Below, piece after piece: positions 26,789 through 33,966 of a DNA stretch of 40,379 nucleotides (position 1 is its first letter; every line of letters begins with the position of its first letter). The notes beneath the pieces were generated by a model. It searched no databases and was not told the DNA's origin. It was given only the letters and a program-made list of their open reading frames with translations. Position numbers and translations under genes: made by a program. This stretch comes from Flavobacterium cheongpyeongense. GTDB lineage: Bacteria > Bacteroidota > Bacteroidia > Flavobacteriales > Flavobacteriaceae. The stretch lies in the NCBI RefSeq assembly GCF_003202435.1, contig NZ_QJHK01000030.1, forward strand, positions 1-40,379, given 5' to 3'.

Positions 26789-27170
26789 TAAAGAAATAGA
26801 AAATCTAATTGAGAAAATGATGGCCGAAAACACTTTGGAATCGCCATCTGCCGACTTTACGTCCAATTTAATGTCACATATTCTTGTGGCTGAAAAAGCA
26901 AAAATTAAGCCTTATAAACCTTTGATTTCCAATTCAACATGGATTTTTATTGGAATTGCTTTGGCTGTTTTGGCCCTTTATAATGTCTTTTTTGCCGGAG
27001 CAGAAAATAATATAGAAATTGGAAAATCGTATACCGATAAAATTTCAGCAATTATTTCCGGTATTCATATTTCTAAAACTACATTGTATGCAATCTTAAT
27101 TGTTCCTTTTATGATTTTGGTTCAGGTTGGGGTTTTAAAGAATTATTTTGATAAGAAGTATCAGGTGTGA
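26775..27170 (+). CDS. Probable membrane anti-sigma factor
   Basis: This 131-residue protein has a charged cytoplasmic N-terminus (IENLIEKMMAENTLESPSAD) and two membrane helices (about 55-75 and 102-121). A short periplasmic loop lies between them. It overlaps the sigma gene by 14 bp, a normal arrangement for a sigma/anti-sigma pair. No zinc-binding anti-sigma motif (HxxxCxxC) is present. The role is inferred from position and topology. The gene ends 2 bp before the convergent lipoprotein pseudogene. Confidence 0.75.
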   Translation: MKENDKEIENLIEKMMAENTLESPSADFTSNLMSHILVAEKAKIKPYKPLISNSTWIFIGIALAVLALYNVFFAGAENNIEIGKSYTDKISAIISGIHISKTTLYAILIVPFMILVQVGVLKNYFDKKYQV

Positions 27171-27171
27171 A

Positions 27172-27742
27172 TTATTTAAAAGCACCTTCCCTTTTCCTTA
27201 TGTAATCTTTTCCGTTATGGCAATCCACGCTAACATCATATCTATTTAAAAATAAAAAATATTTTATTGTCGAATACCCACCAGTCTTTATAACTGATTT
27301 ATTCAGTTCTAGTTCATCTTTTCTAATTGATGGTTTCGAATATTTTTTTAGAAATTTATCAAATCCTAAATCTGAATATTCTTTTTCTATAACTGGGTTG
27401 AGTTTAAAACTTGCCAGATAAATTCGCTTTTTAAACAATTCTTTATCCAAAACAAAATTTTTGTTTAGAACTGCGCTTAAAAAATCTTCAAAGGATTTAA
27501 ATTTTTTAAAATAGTACTCTTTATAAAAAAAAGAATAATTCATGATTGTTGGTTCCATAAACTTCATTGTTTTTTGTCAAACCATATAAATCCAAGCCCA
27601 AATATATGGATGGTAATAATTCCCCATCTTTATATTCCTGCATAACGGATAATTTTTCAATCATATCTTCAGAAAAATTAGGTTCTTTTTTTTCACAAGA
27701 AAACAAAAAGCAAAACAGCAATAAAAGTAAAATTTTCTTCAT
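27172..27742 (-). pseudogene. Frameshifted small lipoprotein gene
   Basis: The 5' part (27521-27742) encodes a lipoprotein signal (LLFCFLFSC, then EKKEPNF) and 73 residues, ending abruptly after HELFFFL. The other frame, starting at the same place, continues for about 115 residues from FFYKEYYFKKF to the stop at 27172. The break is at a run of eight A (27525-27532). Seven would join the frames into one lipoprotein of 189 residues. The protein is unrecognised. The change could be a pseudogene mutation, a phase-variable tract or a sequencing error. A TAnnTTTG element lies at 27763-27770. Confidence 0.7.
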
Positions 27743-27911
27743 CGTTAGGATTCATATATAAACAAATCTAACTAAAAACATTTACAAAATATAAGTTGCA
27801 TTTTAAATCAAGAAAACATATTTTAAGCTTTCATAAAAACCAATATTAATCAATTCATTTACAAGAGTTTTACCTCGAAATCGTTGTCGTTTTTTTATGA
27901 AAATTTTGAGA

Positions 27912-27929
27912 TTGCAAACCGTTGCAATA
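27912..27929. promoter_or_regulatory. Inverted repeat over the pfkB-type promoter
   Basis: ATTGCAA (27912-27918) and TTGCAAT (27923-27929) form a 7-bp inverted repeat spaced by 4 bp. It overlaps the -33 element of the promoter at 27923-27953, so it could be a regulator site. It could also be chance. Confidence 0.35.
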
Positions 27930-27953
27930 TTGTAACTTATGAAGTATCTTTGC
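27923..27953 (+). promoter_or_regulatory. Promoter of the PfkB-family kinase gene
   Basis: TTG (27923-27925), 20 bp and TATCTTTG (27946-27953) are a good match to the Bacteroidetes -33/-7 consensus. The ATG is 22 bp further on. Confidence 0.7.
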
Positions 27954-27975
27954 ACCTTAATTCGAAATTCATAAA

Positions 27976-28899
27976 ATGAATAAATTATTGATTGTTGGAA
28001 CGGTTGCTTTCGACGCGATTGAAACTCCTTTCGGAAAAACAGATAAAATATTAGGTGGTGCTGCAACGTACATTGGTTTATCAGCATCCTTTTTTAACTT
28101 ACAATCGGCCATAGTTTCTGTAGTTGGTGACGATTTTCCTCAAGAACATTTAGATTTACTAACTTCAAAAAATATCGACATCTCCGGTATCGAAATTGTA
28201 AAAGGCGGAAAAACCTTTTTCTGGAGCGGTTTATATCACAACGATCTTAATTCAAGAGACACTTTGGTAACAGAGTTAAATGTTTTAGCTGATTTTCAGC
28301 CAAAAGTTCCTCAAAATTTTAAAGATGCTGATGTTGTAATGTTAGGAAACTTACATCCGTTAGTACAAAGCAGTGTTTTGGATCAAATGGAGAAAAAACC
28401 AAAATTAGTAGTTTTAGACACTATGAATTTCTGGATGGATTGTGCTTTACCTGAATTATTAGAAGTAATTAAGCGTGTAGACGTTATTACTATCAATGAT
28501 GAAGAAGCAAGACAGCTTTCGGGTGAATATTCATTAGTAAAAGCGGCAGCTAAAATCCAGGAAATGGGACCAAAATATGTGGTGATCAAAAAAGGAGAAC
28601 ACGGCGCACTTTTATTCCACAACAGAGAAGTGTTCTTTGCCCCGGCATTACCGTTAGAAGAAGTTTTTGATCCAACCGGAGCGGGAGATACTTTCGCTGG
28701 TGGATTTTCAGGGTTTATTGCACAAAGCGAAAATATTTCGTTTGGCAACATGAAAAACGCAATTATTTACGGTTCAAATTTAGCTTCATTTTGTGTCGAG
28801 AAATTTGGAACTGAGAGGATGGAAACATTAAGTAAGGCCGAAGTAGCGATTCGATTACAGCAATTTAAGTCGTTAACTCAGTTTGACATAGAAATATAA
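27976..28899 (+). CDS. PfkB-family sugar/nucleoside kinase
   Basis: This 307-residue kinase belongs to the ribokinase fold group. The N-terminal GGAATYIGLSASFF is the first PfkB signature region. DPTGAGDTFAGGFSG (about 232-246) is the second, with the catalytic aspartate near residue 238. The lid and substrate contacts do not allow me to say which sugar or nucleoside is phosphorylated. The gene ends with a terminator and precedes the PurF-like gene by 80 bp, so a link to nucleoside salvage is possible but not shown. Confidence 0.9.
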   Translation: MNKLLIVGTVAFDAIETPFGKTDKILGGAATYIGLSASFFNLQSAIVSVVGDDFPQEHLDLLTSKNIDISGIEIVKGGKTFFWSGLYHNDLNSRDTLVTELNVLADFQPKVPQNFKDADVVMLGNLHPLVQSSVLDQMEKKPKLVVLDTMNFWMDCALPELLEVIKRVDVITINDEEARQLSGEYSLVKAAAKIQEMGPKYVVIKKGEHGALLFHNREVFFAPALPLEEVFDPTGAGDTFAGGFSGFIAQSENISFGNMKNAIIYGSNLASFCVEKFGTERMETLSKAEVAIRLQQFKSLTQFDIEI

Positions 28900-28907
28900 T
28901 GCCGAAG

Positions 28908-28932
28908 AGCCTCGATAAAACGGGGCTTTTTT
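28908..28932 (+). terminator. Terminator of the PfkB-family kinase gene
   Basis: AGCCTCG (28908-28914) pairs with CGGGGCT (28921-28927) with one G-T pair, around ATAAAA, and ends in six T. It separates the kinase gene from the PurF-like gene. Confidence 0.85.
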
Positions 28933-28979
28933 ATTACGACAATACAGACAACTTACAACAACACACAAATACAAAAACA

Positions 28980-30878
28980 ATGAGCGACGCTTTAAAACAC
29001 GAATGTGGTATAGCCTTAGTCAGACTTCTTAAACCGCTTGAATATTACAAAGAAAAATACGGGACCGCTTTTTACGGAATACAAAAAATGTACCTGATGA
29101 TGGAAAAACAGCACAACCGTGGTCAGGATGGTGCCGGTTTTGCCAGCATCAAACTGGATGTAGAGCCAGGTGAACGTTACATCAGCAGGGTTCGTTCTAA
29201 CCACTCGCAACCTATACAGGATGTTTTTAAGCAAATCAATGAGCGCATCAGTGAGGAACTAAAAGCAAATCCTGAATTGACTAACAACATGAAAGAGCTA
29301 AAAGCAAATATTCCTTATATAGGTGAATTATTTTTAGGACATGTTCGTTACGGAACTTTTGGAAAAAACAGTATCGAAAGTGTACATCCATTTTTACGTC
29401 AGAGTAACTGGATGCACCGTAATTTAATTTTGGCCGGAAACTTTAATATGACCAATGTCAAAGAGCTTTTTCAAAATTTAGTTGAACTTGGGCAGCATCC
29501 AAAAGAAATGGCCGATACTGTTACGGTTATGGAGAAAATTGGCCACTTTCTGGATAAGGAAGTAATGCAATTATATCAGGATTGTAAAGCCGAAGGCTAT
29601 TCAAAAAGAGAAGCCTCACCGGTAATTGCAGAACGTTTGGATATTGCCAAAATATTAGCACGTTCAGCAAAAAATTTAGATGGCGGTTATGCTATGGCTG
29701 GTTTATTAGGACATGGAGACGCATTTGTTTTTAGGGATCCGGCAGGTATTCGTCCTGCATATTTTTATCAGGATGAAGAAGTTGTTGTTGTTGCTTCAGA
29801 AAGACCTGTGATTCAAACTGTATTTAATGTTCCGTTTGATAGTGTTAAAGAAATTGAACCTGGAAACGCCTTAATTATAAAGAAAAACGGAAAAGTTACC
29901 ATGAATCAAATTCTGGAACCAACCGTAAAAAAAGCCTGTTCTTTTGAAAGAATCTATTTCTCAAGAGGAAGTGATGCTGAAATTTATCAGGAACGAAAAA
30001 ATTTAGGGAAGTTAATTTTACCTGCTGTTCTTGAATCCATAGACAGTGACACAGACAATACCGTTTTCTCTTATATCCCTAACACAGCAGAAACCTCTTT
30101 TTATGGCTTAATCGAAGCTGCCCAGGATTTCTTGAATCAGAGAAAAAACAATTATATCTTAGCAAACAGAAATACACTTACTGCCGAAACACTGCAAGAA
30201 TTACTGGCAGTAAAAATTCGTACAGAGAAAGTTGCAATTAAAGACGCTAAACTCAGAACGTTTATTACAGAAGACAGCAGCCGAGATGATCTAGTCGCCC
30301 ACGTTTACGATGTTACTTACGGAGTGATAAAACCAACCGATAATCTGGTTATTATTGATGACAGCATTGTTCGTGGTACTACATTAAAAATGAGTATCAT
30401 TAAAATGATGGATCGTTTAAAACCAAAACGCATCGTAATTGTTTCTTCTGCACCACAAATTCGTTATCCGGATTGTTACGGAATTGATATGGCAAAACTG
30501 GAAGGTCTTGTTGCTTTTAGGGCTGCTTTAGATTTATTGAAGGAAAGAAATTTATATCATATTGTTGATGAAGTGTATGCAAAATGTAAAGCTCAGGAAA
30601 ATTATGCAGACACCGATGTTGTAAATTATGTAACCGCAATTTATGATCAATTCAGTCCTGAAGAAATTTCAGACCGAATTGCTGAAATGTTAAGCTCTCC
30701 GGAAATCAATGCTGAAGTGAAAATTATCTTCCAAAAAGTAGAAGATTTACATGTTGCCTGTCCGAAAAATCTAGGCGATTGGTATTTCACCGGAAACTAC
30801 CCAACTCCAGGCGGGAATCGTGTTGTAAATAAAGCATTTATGAATTTTTATGAAGGAAAAAACGCAAGAGCATACTAA
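28980..30878 (+). CDS. PurF-like amidophosphoribosyltransferase (Bacteroidetes long form)
   Basis: This 632-residue protein pairs a class II glutamine amidotransferase domain with a phosphoribosyltransferase domain. The expected N-terminal nucleophile is Cys9 in LKHECGIALV, so a short propeptide would be removed. NRGQDGAGFASI and GHVRYGTFGKN follow. The PRPP-binding motif VIIDDSIVRGTT is at about 456-467. It is about 120-150 residues longer than canonical PurF, with extra sequence at about 75-110 and a long C-terminal tail. Members of this form are annotated amidophosphoribosyltransferase, but a second canonical PurF often exists elsewhere, so the exact role is uncertain. I start at 28980 because the upstream open frame crosses the terminator. 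Confidence 0.88.
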   Translation: MSDALKHECGIALVRLLKPLEYYKEKYGTAFYGIQKMYLMMEKQHNRGQDGAGFASIKLDVEPGERYISRVRSNHSQPIQDVFKQINERISEELKANPELTNNMKELKANIPYIGELFLGHVRYGTFGKNSIESVHPFLRQSNWMHRNLILAGNFNMTNVKELFQNLVELGQHPKEMADTVTVMEKIGHFLDKEVMQLYQDCKAEGYSKREASPVIAERLDIAKILARSAKNLDGGYAMAGLLGHGDAFVFRDPAGIRPAYFYQDEEVVVVASERPVIQTVFNVPFDSVKEIEPGNALIIKKNGKVTMNQILEPTVKKACSFERIYFSRGSDAEIYQERKNLGKLILPAVLESIDSDTDNTVFSYIPNTAETSFYGLIEAAQDFLNQRKNNYILANRNTLTAETLQELLAVKIRTEKVAIKDAKLRTFITEDSSRDDLVAHVYDVTYGVIKPTDNLVIIDDSIVRGTTLKMSIIKMMDRLKPKRIVIVSSAPQIRYPDCYGIDMAKLEGLVAFRAALDLLKERNLYHIVDEVYAKCKAQENYADTDVVNYVTAIYDQFSPEEISDRIAEMLSSPEINAEVKIIFQKVEDLHVACPKNLGDWYFTGNYPTPGGNRVVNKAFMNFYEGKNARAY

Positions 30879-30932
30879 ATAAAAAGTTAAAATATGCATT
30901 TCGTCGGATTTTTTTGCATTTCATCCTGTATT

Positions 30933-30964
30933 TTTGGGAAAAGTGCAATGCTAATATATCTTTG
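30933..30964 (+). promoter_or_regulatory. Promoter of small RNA gene copy 1
   Basis: TTTG (30933-30936), 20 bp and TATCTTTG (30957-30964) match the Bacteroidetes consensus fully. The RNA stem begins 5 bp later. Confidence 0.75.
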
Positions 30965-30968
30965 AAGA

Positions 30969-31039
30969 ACCATAACATTAGTAGGTTAAGTTTATGGTAG
31001 ATTTGGGGCAAAAAAGGCGGAAGAAATTCCGTCTTTTTT
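30969..31039 (+). ncRNA. Candidate small RNA, copy 1 of a tandem pair
   Basis: The element is about 70 nt. A 5' stem ACCATAA/TTATGGT (30969-30975 with 30992-30998) encloses a loop containing AGTAGGTTAAG. The single-stranded ATTTGGGGCAAAAAA follows. Then comes a terminator GGCGGAA-GAAA-TTCCGTC (31016-31033) and six T. It has its own promoter. A second copy follows 174 bp later with the same layout. It contains no plausible open frame. It may belong to the Flavo-1 RNA family (described by Weinberg and colleagues), but I cannot check that. Confidence 0.8.
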
Positions 31040-31106
31040 ATTGCAATAAAGTTACGTTTTTAAAAGCAATCTCTTAATCGGATATAATTGCTTTTCATCC
31101 GAAATA

Positions 31107-31138
31107 TTTGAAATAAATATTACAGTACCATACATTTG
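31107..31138 (+). promoter_or_regulatory. Promoter of small RNA gene copy 2
   Basis: TTTG (31107-31110), 20 bp and TACATTTG (31131-31138) give the same promoter with the same spacing as copy 1. The RNA stem again begins 5 bp after the -7 element. Confidence 0.75.
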
Positions 31139-31142
31139 ATGT

Positions 31143-31212
31143 ACCATAAATTAAGTAGGTTAAATATATGGTAATTTGGGGCAAAAAAGGCGGAATTTCT
31201 TCCGCCTTTTTT
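31143..31212 (+). ncRNA. Candidate small RNA, copy 2 of a tandem pair
   Basis: ACCATA (31143-31148) pairs with TATGGT (31167-31172) around a loop containing AGTAGGTTAAA. ATTTGGGGCAAAAAA follows. A terminator GGCGGAA-TTTC-TTCCGCC (31189-31206) and a T-run end it. Differences from copy 1 keep the terminator stem paired (G-T becomes G-C), while the terminator loop changes from GAAA to TTTC. The 5' loop and GGGGCAAAAAA core are conserved, as expected for a functional RNA. Confidence 0.8.
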
Positions 31213-31258
31213 ATTTTCTTTAAAGAAAGAATAATAAAATATAGATTAAAAGCAGGGC

Positions 31259-31296
31259 AAAAAAATAGACGGACAACCTTTTTGTCATCCGTCTAT
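31259..31296 (-). terminator. Terminator of the superoxide dismutase gene
   Basis: ATAGACGGA (31265-31273) pairs with TCCGTCTAT (31288-31296). The A-run at 31259-31265 gives a U-tract on the minus strand. Confidence 0.85.
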
Positions 31297-31320
31297 TCTC
31301 TATTTCTTTATTCTATCTTT

Positions 31321-31929
31321 TTATTTTTCTAAAGCAAATCTTCTTGCTACTTCAGTCCAGTTAATTACACTGAAAAAAGCTTCAATATAATCCGGTCTTC
31401 TGTTTTGGTAGTTTAAATAGTAAGCGTGCTCCCAAACATCCATTCCTAAGATTGGAGTTCCGCCACAACCTACTTCCGGCATTAATGGATTATCCTGGTT
31501 TGGAGTTCCGCAAACGTCTAATTTACCGCCTTTTTGAACACATAACCAAGCCCATCCTGAACCAAATTGTGTGGCACCAGCTTTAGCAAATTTTGCTTTA
31601 AATTCTTCAAAAGTTCCAAAAGAAGATTCAATAGCTGCTAATAAATCTCCTGTTGGCAATCCGCCGCCGTTTGGAGACATTACAGTCCAGAATAAATTGT
31701 GGTTATAGAAACCTCCACCATTGTTACGTACTGCAGCGTTAGATTTATCTAAGTTAATTAAGATATTTTCGATTGTTTTTCCTTCTAAATCTGTTCCTGC
31801 AATGGCAGCATTTAGATTTGTTGTATACGCATTATGATGTTTAGTATGGTGGATTTCCATTGTACGTGCATCAATATGTGGTTCTAATGCATCATATGCA
31901 TAAGGTAATTGTGGTAATTCAAAAGCCAT
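31321..31929 (-). CDS. sodA: Superoxide dismutase (Mn/Fe family)
   Basis: This 202-residue cytoplasmic enzyme converts superoxide into peroxide and oxygen. The metal ligands lie in EIHHTKHHNAY (His27), NNGGGFYNHNLFW and DVWEHAYYLNYQ. Glycine before the second ligand (GGGFYNH) and the NQD glutamine in TPNQDNPLMP point to the manganese type. Metal use in this family cannot be decided from sequence alone. Normal length, no signal peptide. A TAnnTTTG element (31964-31971, minus strand) lies about 35 bp upstream. It stands alone with its own terminator. Confidence 0.95.
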   Translation of the reverse strand: MAFELPQLPYAYDALEPHIDARTMEIHHTKHHNAYTTNLNAAIAGTDLEGKTIENILINLDKSNAAVRNNGGGFYNHNLFWTVMSPNGGGLPTGDLLAAIESSFGTFEEFKAKFAKAGATQFGSGWAWLCVQKGGKLDVCGTPNQDNPLMPEVGCGGTPILGMDVWEHAYYLNYQNRRPDYIEAFFSVINWTEVARRFALEK

Positions 31930-32066
31930 GATATATGATTTTTATGATTTATAATTATTTATTCAAATTTATACATTTAACTTTGGAATAGGAAATTCTA
32001 TTTCGTTATAATTGAATTAAGTTGCCTTATAATTGTTTTTTTAACACTAAAACGTCTGTAAGATCC

Positions 32067-32693
32067 TTACTTCCCGTTAAACGTTGTCATTGTATTTTCT
32101 AATCCTGCCGTGCCAAAAGATTTGATAATTTCTGAAGCGACTTCTAACCTTTCCGGTAATTTTGTTTTTTCCTCTTCATCCCAATCGCCTAAAACGTAAT
32201 CAACCTGCTGCCCTTTTTTGAACTGATCACTGATACCAAACCGGAATCGGGTATATTGCTGCGTATTCAAAACCAGATTGATGTTTTTAAGTCCGTTGTG
32301 CCCTCCGTCGCTTCCTTTTGGTTTTATTCGGATGGTTCCAAAAGAGAGGTTTAAGTCATCTGTAATGACCAGAATATTTTCTAACGGAATGTTTTCTTTA
32401 TCCATCCAGTACTTTACCGCTTTTCCACTAAGGTTCATATAAGTGTTTGGCTTGAGCAGCAAAAAGATCCTTCCTTTAAACTTGTATTGGGCAAGTGCAC
32501 CGAGTTTGACAGTTTCGAAGGAAAGGCTTTCTTTTTTGGCTAAAAAGTCCAGTACTTTAAATCCAATGTTATGCCTTGTGTTAACATATTCGGCTCCGAT
32601 GTTTCCTAATCCTACGATTAAATATTTTTTCATATAATCTGTGTTCTCTTCTTTTTGTGTTGATGAAAACAGTTTTGTAATCCATTTTATCAT
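32067..32693 (-). CDS. pth: Peptidyl-tRNA hydrolase
   Basis: This enzyme releases peptides from peptidyl-tRNA. The core begins MKKYLIVGLGNIGAEYVNTRHNIGF, where the catalytic histidine is in TRHN. The canonical GLGNPG is GLGNIG here. TDDLNLSFG and GGHNGLKNI are also present. The frame adds 20 basic residues upstream (MIKWITKLFSSTQKEE...). A TAnnTTTG element sits at 32700-32707, only 7 bp before that first ATG. The true start may therefore be the ATG at 32633, giving 188 residues, close to the family's usual 190. The gene is separated from rplY by a repeat-filled gap. Confidence 0.93.
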   Translation of the reverse strand: MIKWITKLFSSTQKEENTDYMKKYLIVGLGNIGAEYVNTRHNIGFKVLDFLAKKESLSFETVKLGALAQYKFKGRIFLLLKPNTYMNLSGKAVKYWMDKENIPLENILVITDDLNLSFGTIRIKPKGSDGGHNGLKNINLVLNTQQYTRFRFGISDQFKKGQQVDYVLGDWDEEEKTKLPERLEVASEIIKSFGTAGLENTMTTFNGK

Positions 32694-32767
32694 GCTTGCA
32701 AAAATAGGTTTAATTTGGTAATTAGAAAATGTGTCAATTAGATAATTTGATTTACATTGTCATTAAC

Positions 32768-32855
32768 CGCAAAGAACGCAAAGGTTTTTTTCGCTAAGTT
32801 CGCTAAGGGTAGCACGCAGATGACGCAGATTTTAAACCGATTTACGCGGATTTTT
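32768..32855. repeat. Interspersed doublet repeat element
   Basis: The block consists of short direct doublets: CGCAAAG twice (32768, 32777), CGCTAAG twice (32792, 32801) and ACGCAGAT twice (32814, 32823). TTTACGCGGATTTTT follows. From general knowledge such 'acgcagatgacgcagat' strings recur between genes in Flavobacterium; a genome search would settle it. Confidence 0.6.
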
Positions 32856-32884
32856 ATTTATAACACCAAATTTACCCACATTTT

Positions 32885-32975
32885 TGTCATCCTGACGAAG
32901 GAAGGATCTCCGCAAGAAGCTCGACAATCTAAAGAAAATTGTTTTACTGGACTTCGACTTCGCTCAGTCTGACAT
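32885..32975. repeat. Repeat element ending in a CTTCGACTTCGCTCAGTCTG copy
   Basis: The block begins GTCATCCTGACGAAGGAAGG and ends with a 24-bp segment (32952-32975) that is repeated exactly at 33157-33180. Its ends GTCA and TGAC are inverted. It looks like a miniature palindromic intergenic element. Confidence 0.6.
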
Positions 32976-33025
32976 GTTGTAGATTTTCTCATCTCAAAAG
33001 CTTATAAAAACTAAACGTTTAGCTA

Positions 33026-33078
33026 GCCCTGACAGAAGCGGTATCCTTTTTCTGGCTTCTTTAGCCAGGAAAAGATAC
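33026..33078. repeat. Palindromic intergenic element (AGCCCTGACAGAAGCGGTATCC type)
   Basis: AGCCCTGACAGAAGCG leads into a long hairpin: GTATC..TTTTTCTGGCT (33041-33057) pairs with AGCCAGGAAAAGATAC (33063-33078). I recall similar elements scattered in Flavobacterium genomes. Confidence 0.55.
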
Positions 33079-33156
33079 AAGTGGATGGCAGGAACGTCTG
33101 GCCTTGAAAAAACGAAAAGTATCTGCTACAAACAAAAAATGTAAAAATATAAAAAG

Positions 33157-33180
33157 CTTCGACTTCGCTCAGTCTGACAT
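33157..33180. repeat. Second copy of the 24-bp repeat
   Basis: This segment, beginning CTTCGACTTCGCTCAG and ending TCTGACAT, is identical to 32952-32975. The two copies are 205 bp apart in the same orientation. Confidence 0.7.
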
Positions 33181-33278
33181 TTGAAAATTTAGAACCTCAA
33201 CCTCTTAGCAACTCAAAACCTCTAAAAACAAAAAAAGCACCAACCTTTCGATTGATGCTTTTGTATTGATTGAAAAAA

Positions 33279-33890
33279 TTATTTTTTCTTTCCTTTTGCA
33301 GGAGCTTTTGCAGCTTTTGCAGCTTCCTGAGCAGCTTTCATTGCAGCACGAGAAATTCTTACCTGAGCCACAACAGTGTTGTCCGGGTGCATCACTTTGT
33401 ATTCTGGTGATCCAACTTTAGTAACGTATAATTTGTTACCCATTTCAAGTGGCGTAATATCTGCTTCAACAAAATCTGGAAGGTTTTTAGGTAAAGCTTT
33501 AACTTTTAATTTACGAGTGTTTAAACGTAAAACACCACCTGCAAGAACACCTTTAGATGTACCTACAACTTTTACAGGAACTTCCATAGTGATTTCTTTG
33601 TCATCAAATAATTGAAAGAAGTCAATGTGTAAGATTTTGTCAGATACCGGGTGAACCTGAATATCCTGTAAAATTGCATTGAATGATTTTCCTTTTCCAA
33701 GCTCAATCACAACTGTGTGTGCATTTGGAGTGTAAACCAAGTTTTTGAACGCTGCAGCGTCTGCTGAGAAGTGTACTGCCTGATTTCCTCCGTATAACAC
33801 GCAAGGAACCGCTCCAGCATTACGTAAGGCTTTAGTTGACACTTTGCCCACGCTTTCTCTTTCTGATCCTTTAATTGTAATCGATTTCAT
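33279..33890 (-). CDS. rplY: 50S ribosomal protein L25/general stress protein Ctc
   Basis: This 203-residue protein binds 5S rRNA in the large ribosomal subunit. The N-terminal L25 domain (KSITIKGSERESVGKVSTK, ..VPCVLYGG) is followed by the C-terminal beta domain of the long CTC form (VPVKVVGTSKGVLAGGVL). It ends in a Lys/Ala-rich tail (AAKAAKAPAKGKKK). It lies 71 bp downstream of prs on the same strand, a common pairing, so it is probably cotranscribed. Confidence 0.96.
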   Translation of the reverse strand: MKSITIKGSERESVGKVSTKALRNAGAVPCVLYGGNQAVHFSADAAAFKNLVYTPNAHTVVIELGKGKSFNAILQDIQVHPVSDKILHIDFFQLFDDKEITMEVPVKVVGTSKGVLAGGVLRLNTRKLKVKALPKNLPDFVEADITPLEMGNKLYVTKVGSPEYKVMHPDNTVVAQVRISRAAMKAAQEAAKAAKAPAKGKKK

Positions 33891-33930
33891 TGTAAAAAAA
33901 TATAGTTATTAAAAATATTCTAATTCTTAT

Positions 33931-33966
33931 TGTAGTGAGATTGCTTCGTTCCTCGCAATGACTACA
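33931..33966. repeat. Palindromic element between prs and rplY overlapping the prs stop
   Basis: TGTAGT (33931-33936) and ACTACA (33961-33966) flank an inner ATTGC/GCAAT pair, forming a hairpin. The core GCTTCGTTCCTCGCAATGA is of a kind often found between genes in these bacteria. The prs stop codon (33962-33964) lies inside it. Confidence 0.55.

Larger units (their letters stand above)
32694..33278. other. Repeat-filled intergenic region between rplY and pth
   Basis: These 585 bp carry at least three interspersed-repeat-like elements (see the separate entries) and no convincing gene. The longest open frame (32757-32972, plus strand) runs through the repeats and has no protein-like features. 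Confidence 0.7.

Noticed and set aside
28899..28979. In-frame 27-codon extension of the PurF-like gene
   Set aside because: It runs through a good rho-independent terminator, and PurF-like proteins need the cysteine near the N-terminus.
32757..32972. 71-codon frame in the rplY-pth gap
   Set aside because: It is made of interspersed repeat sequence and has no protein-like pattern.
32952..33180. Possible CRISPR-like direct repeat
   Set aside because: There are only two copies, 205 bp apart, with no regular spacer and no cas genes.
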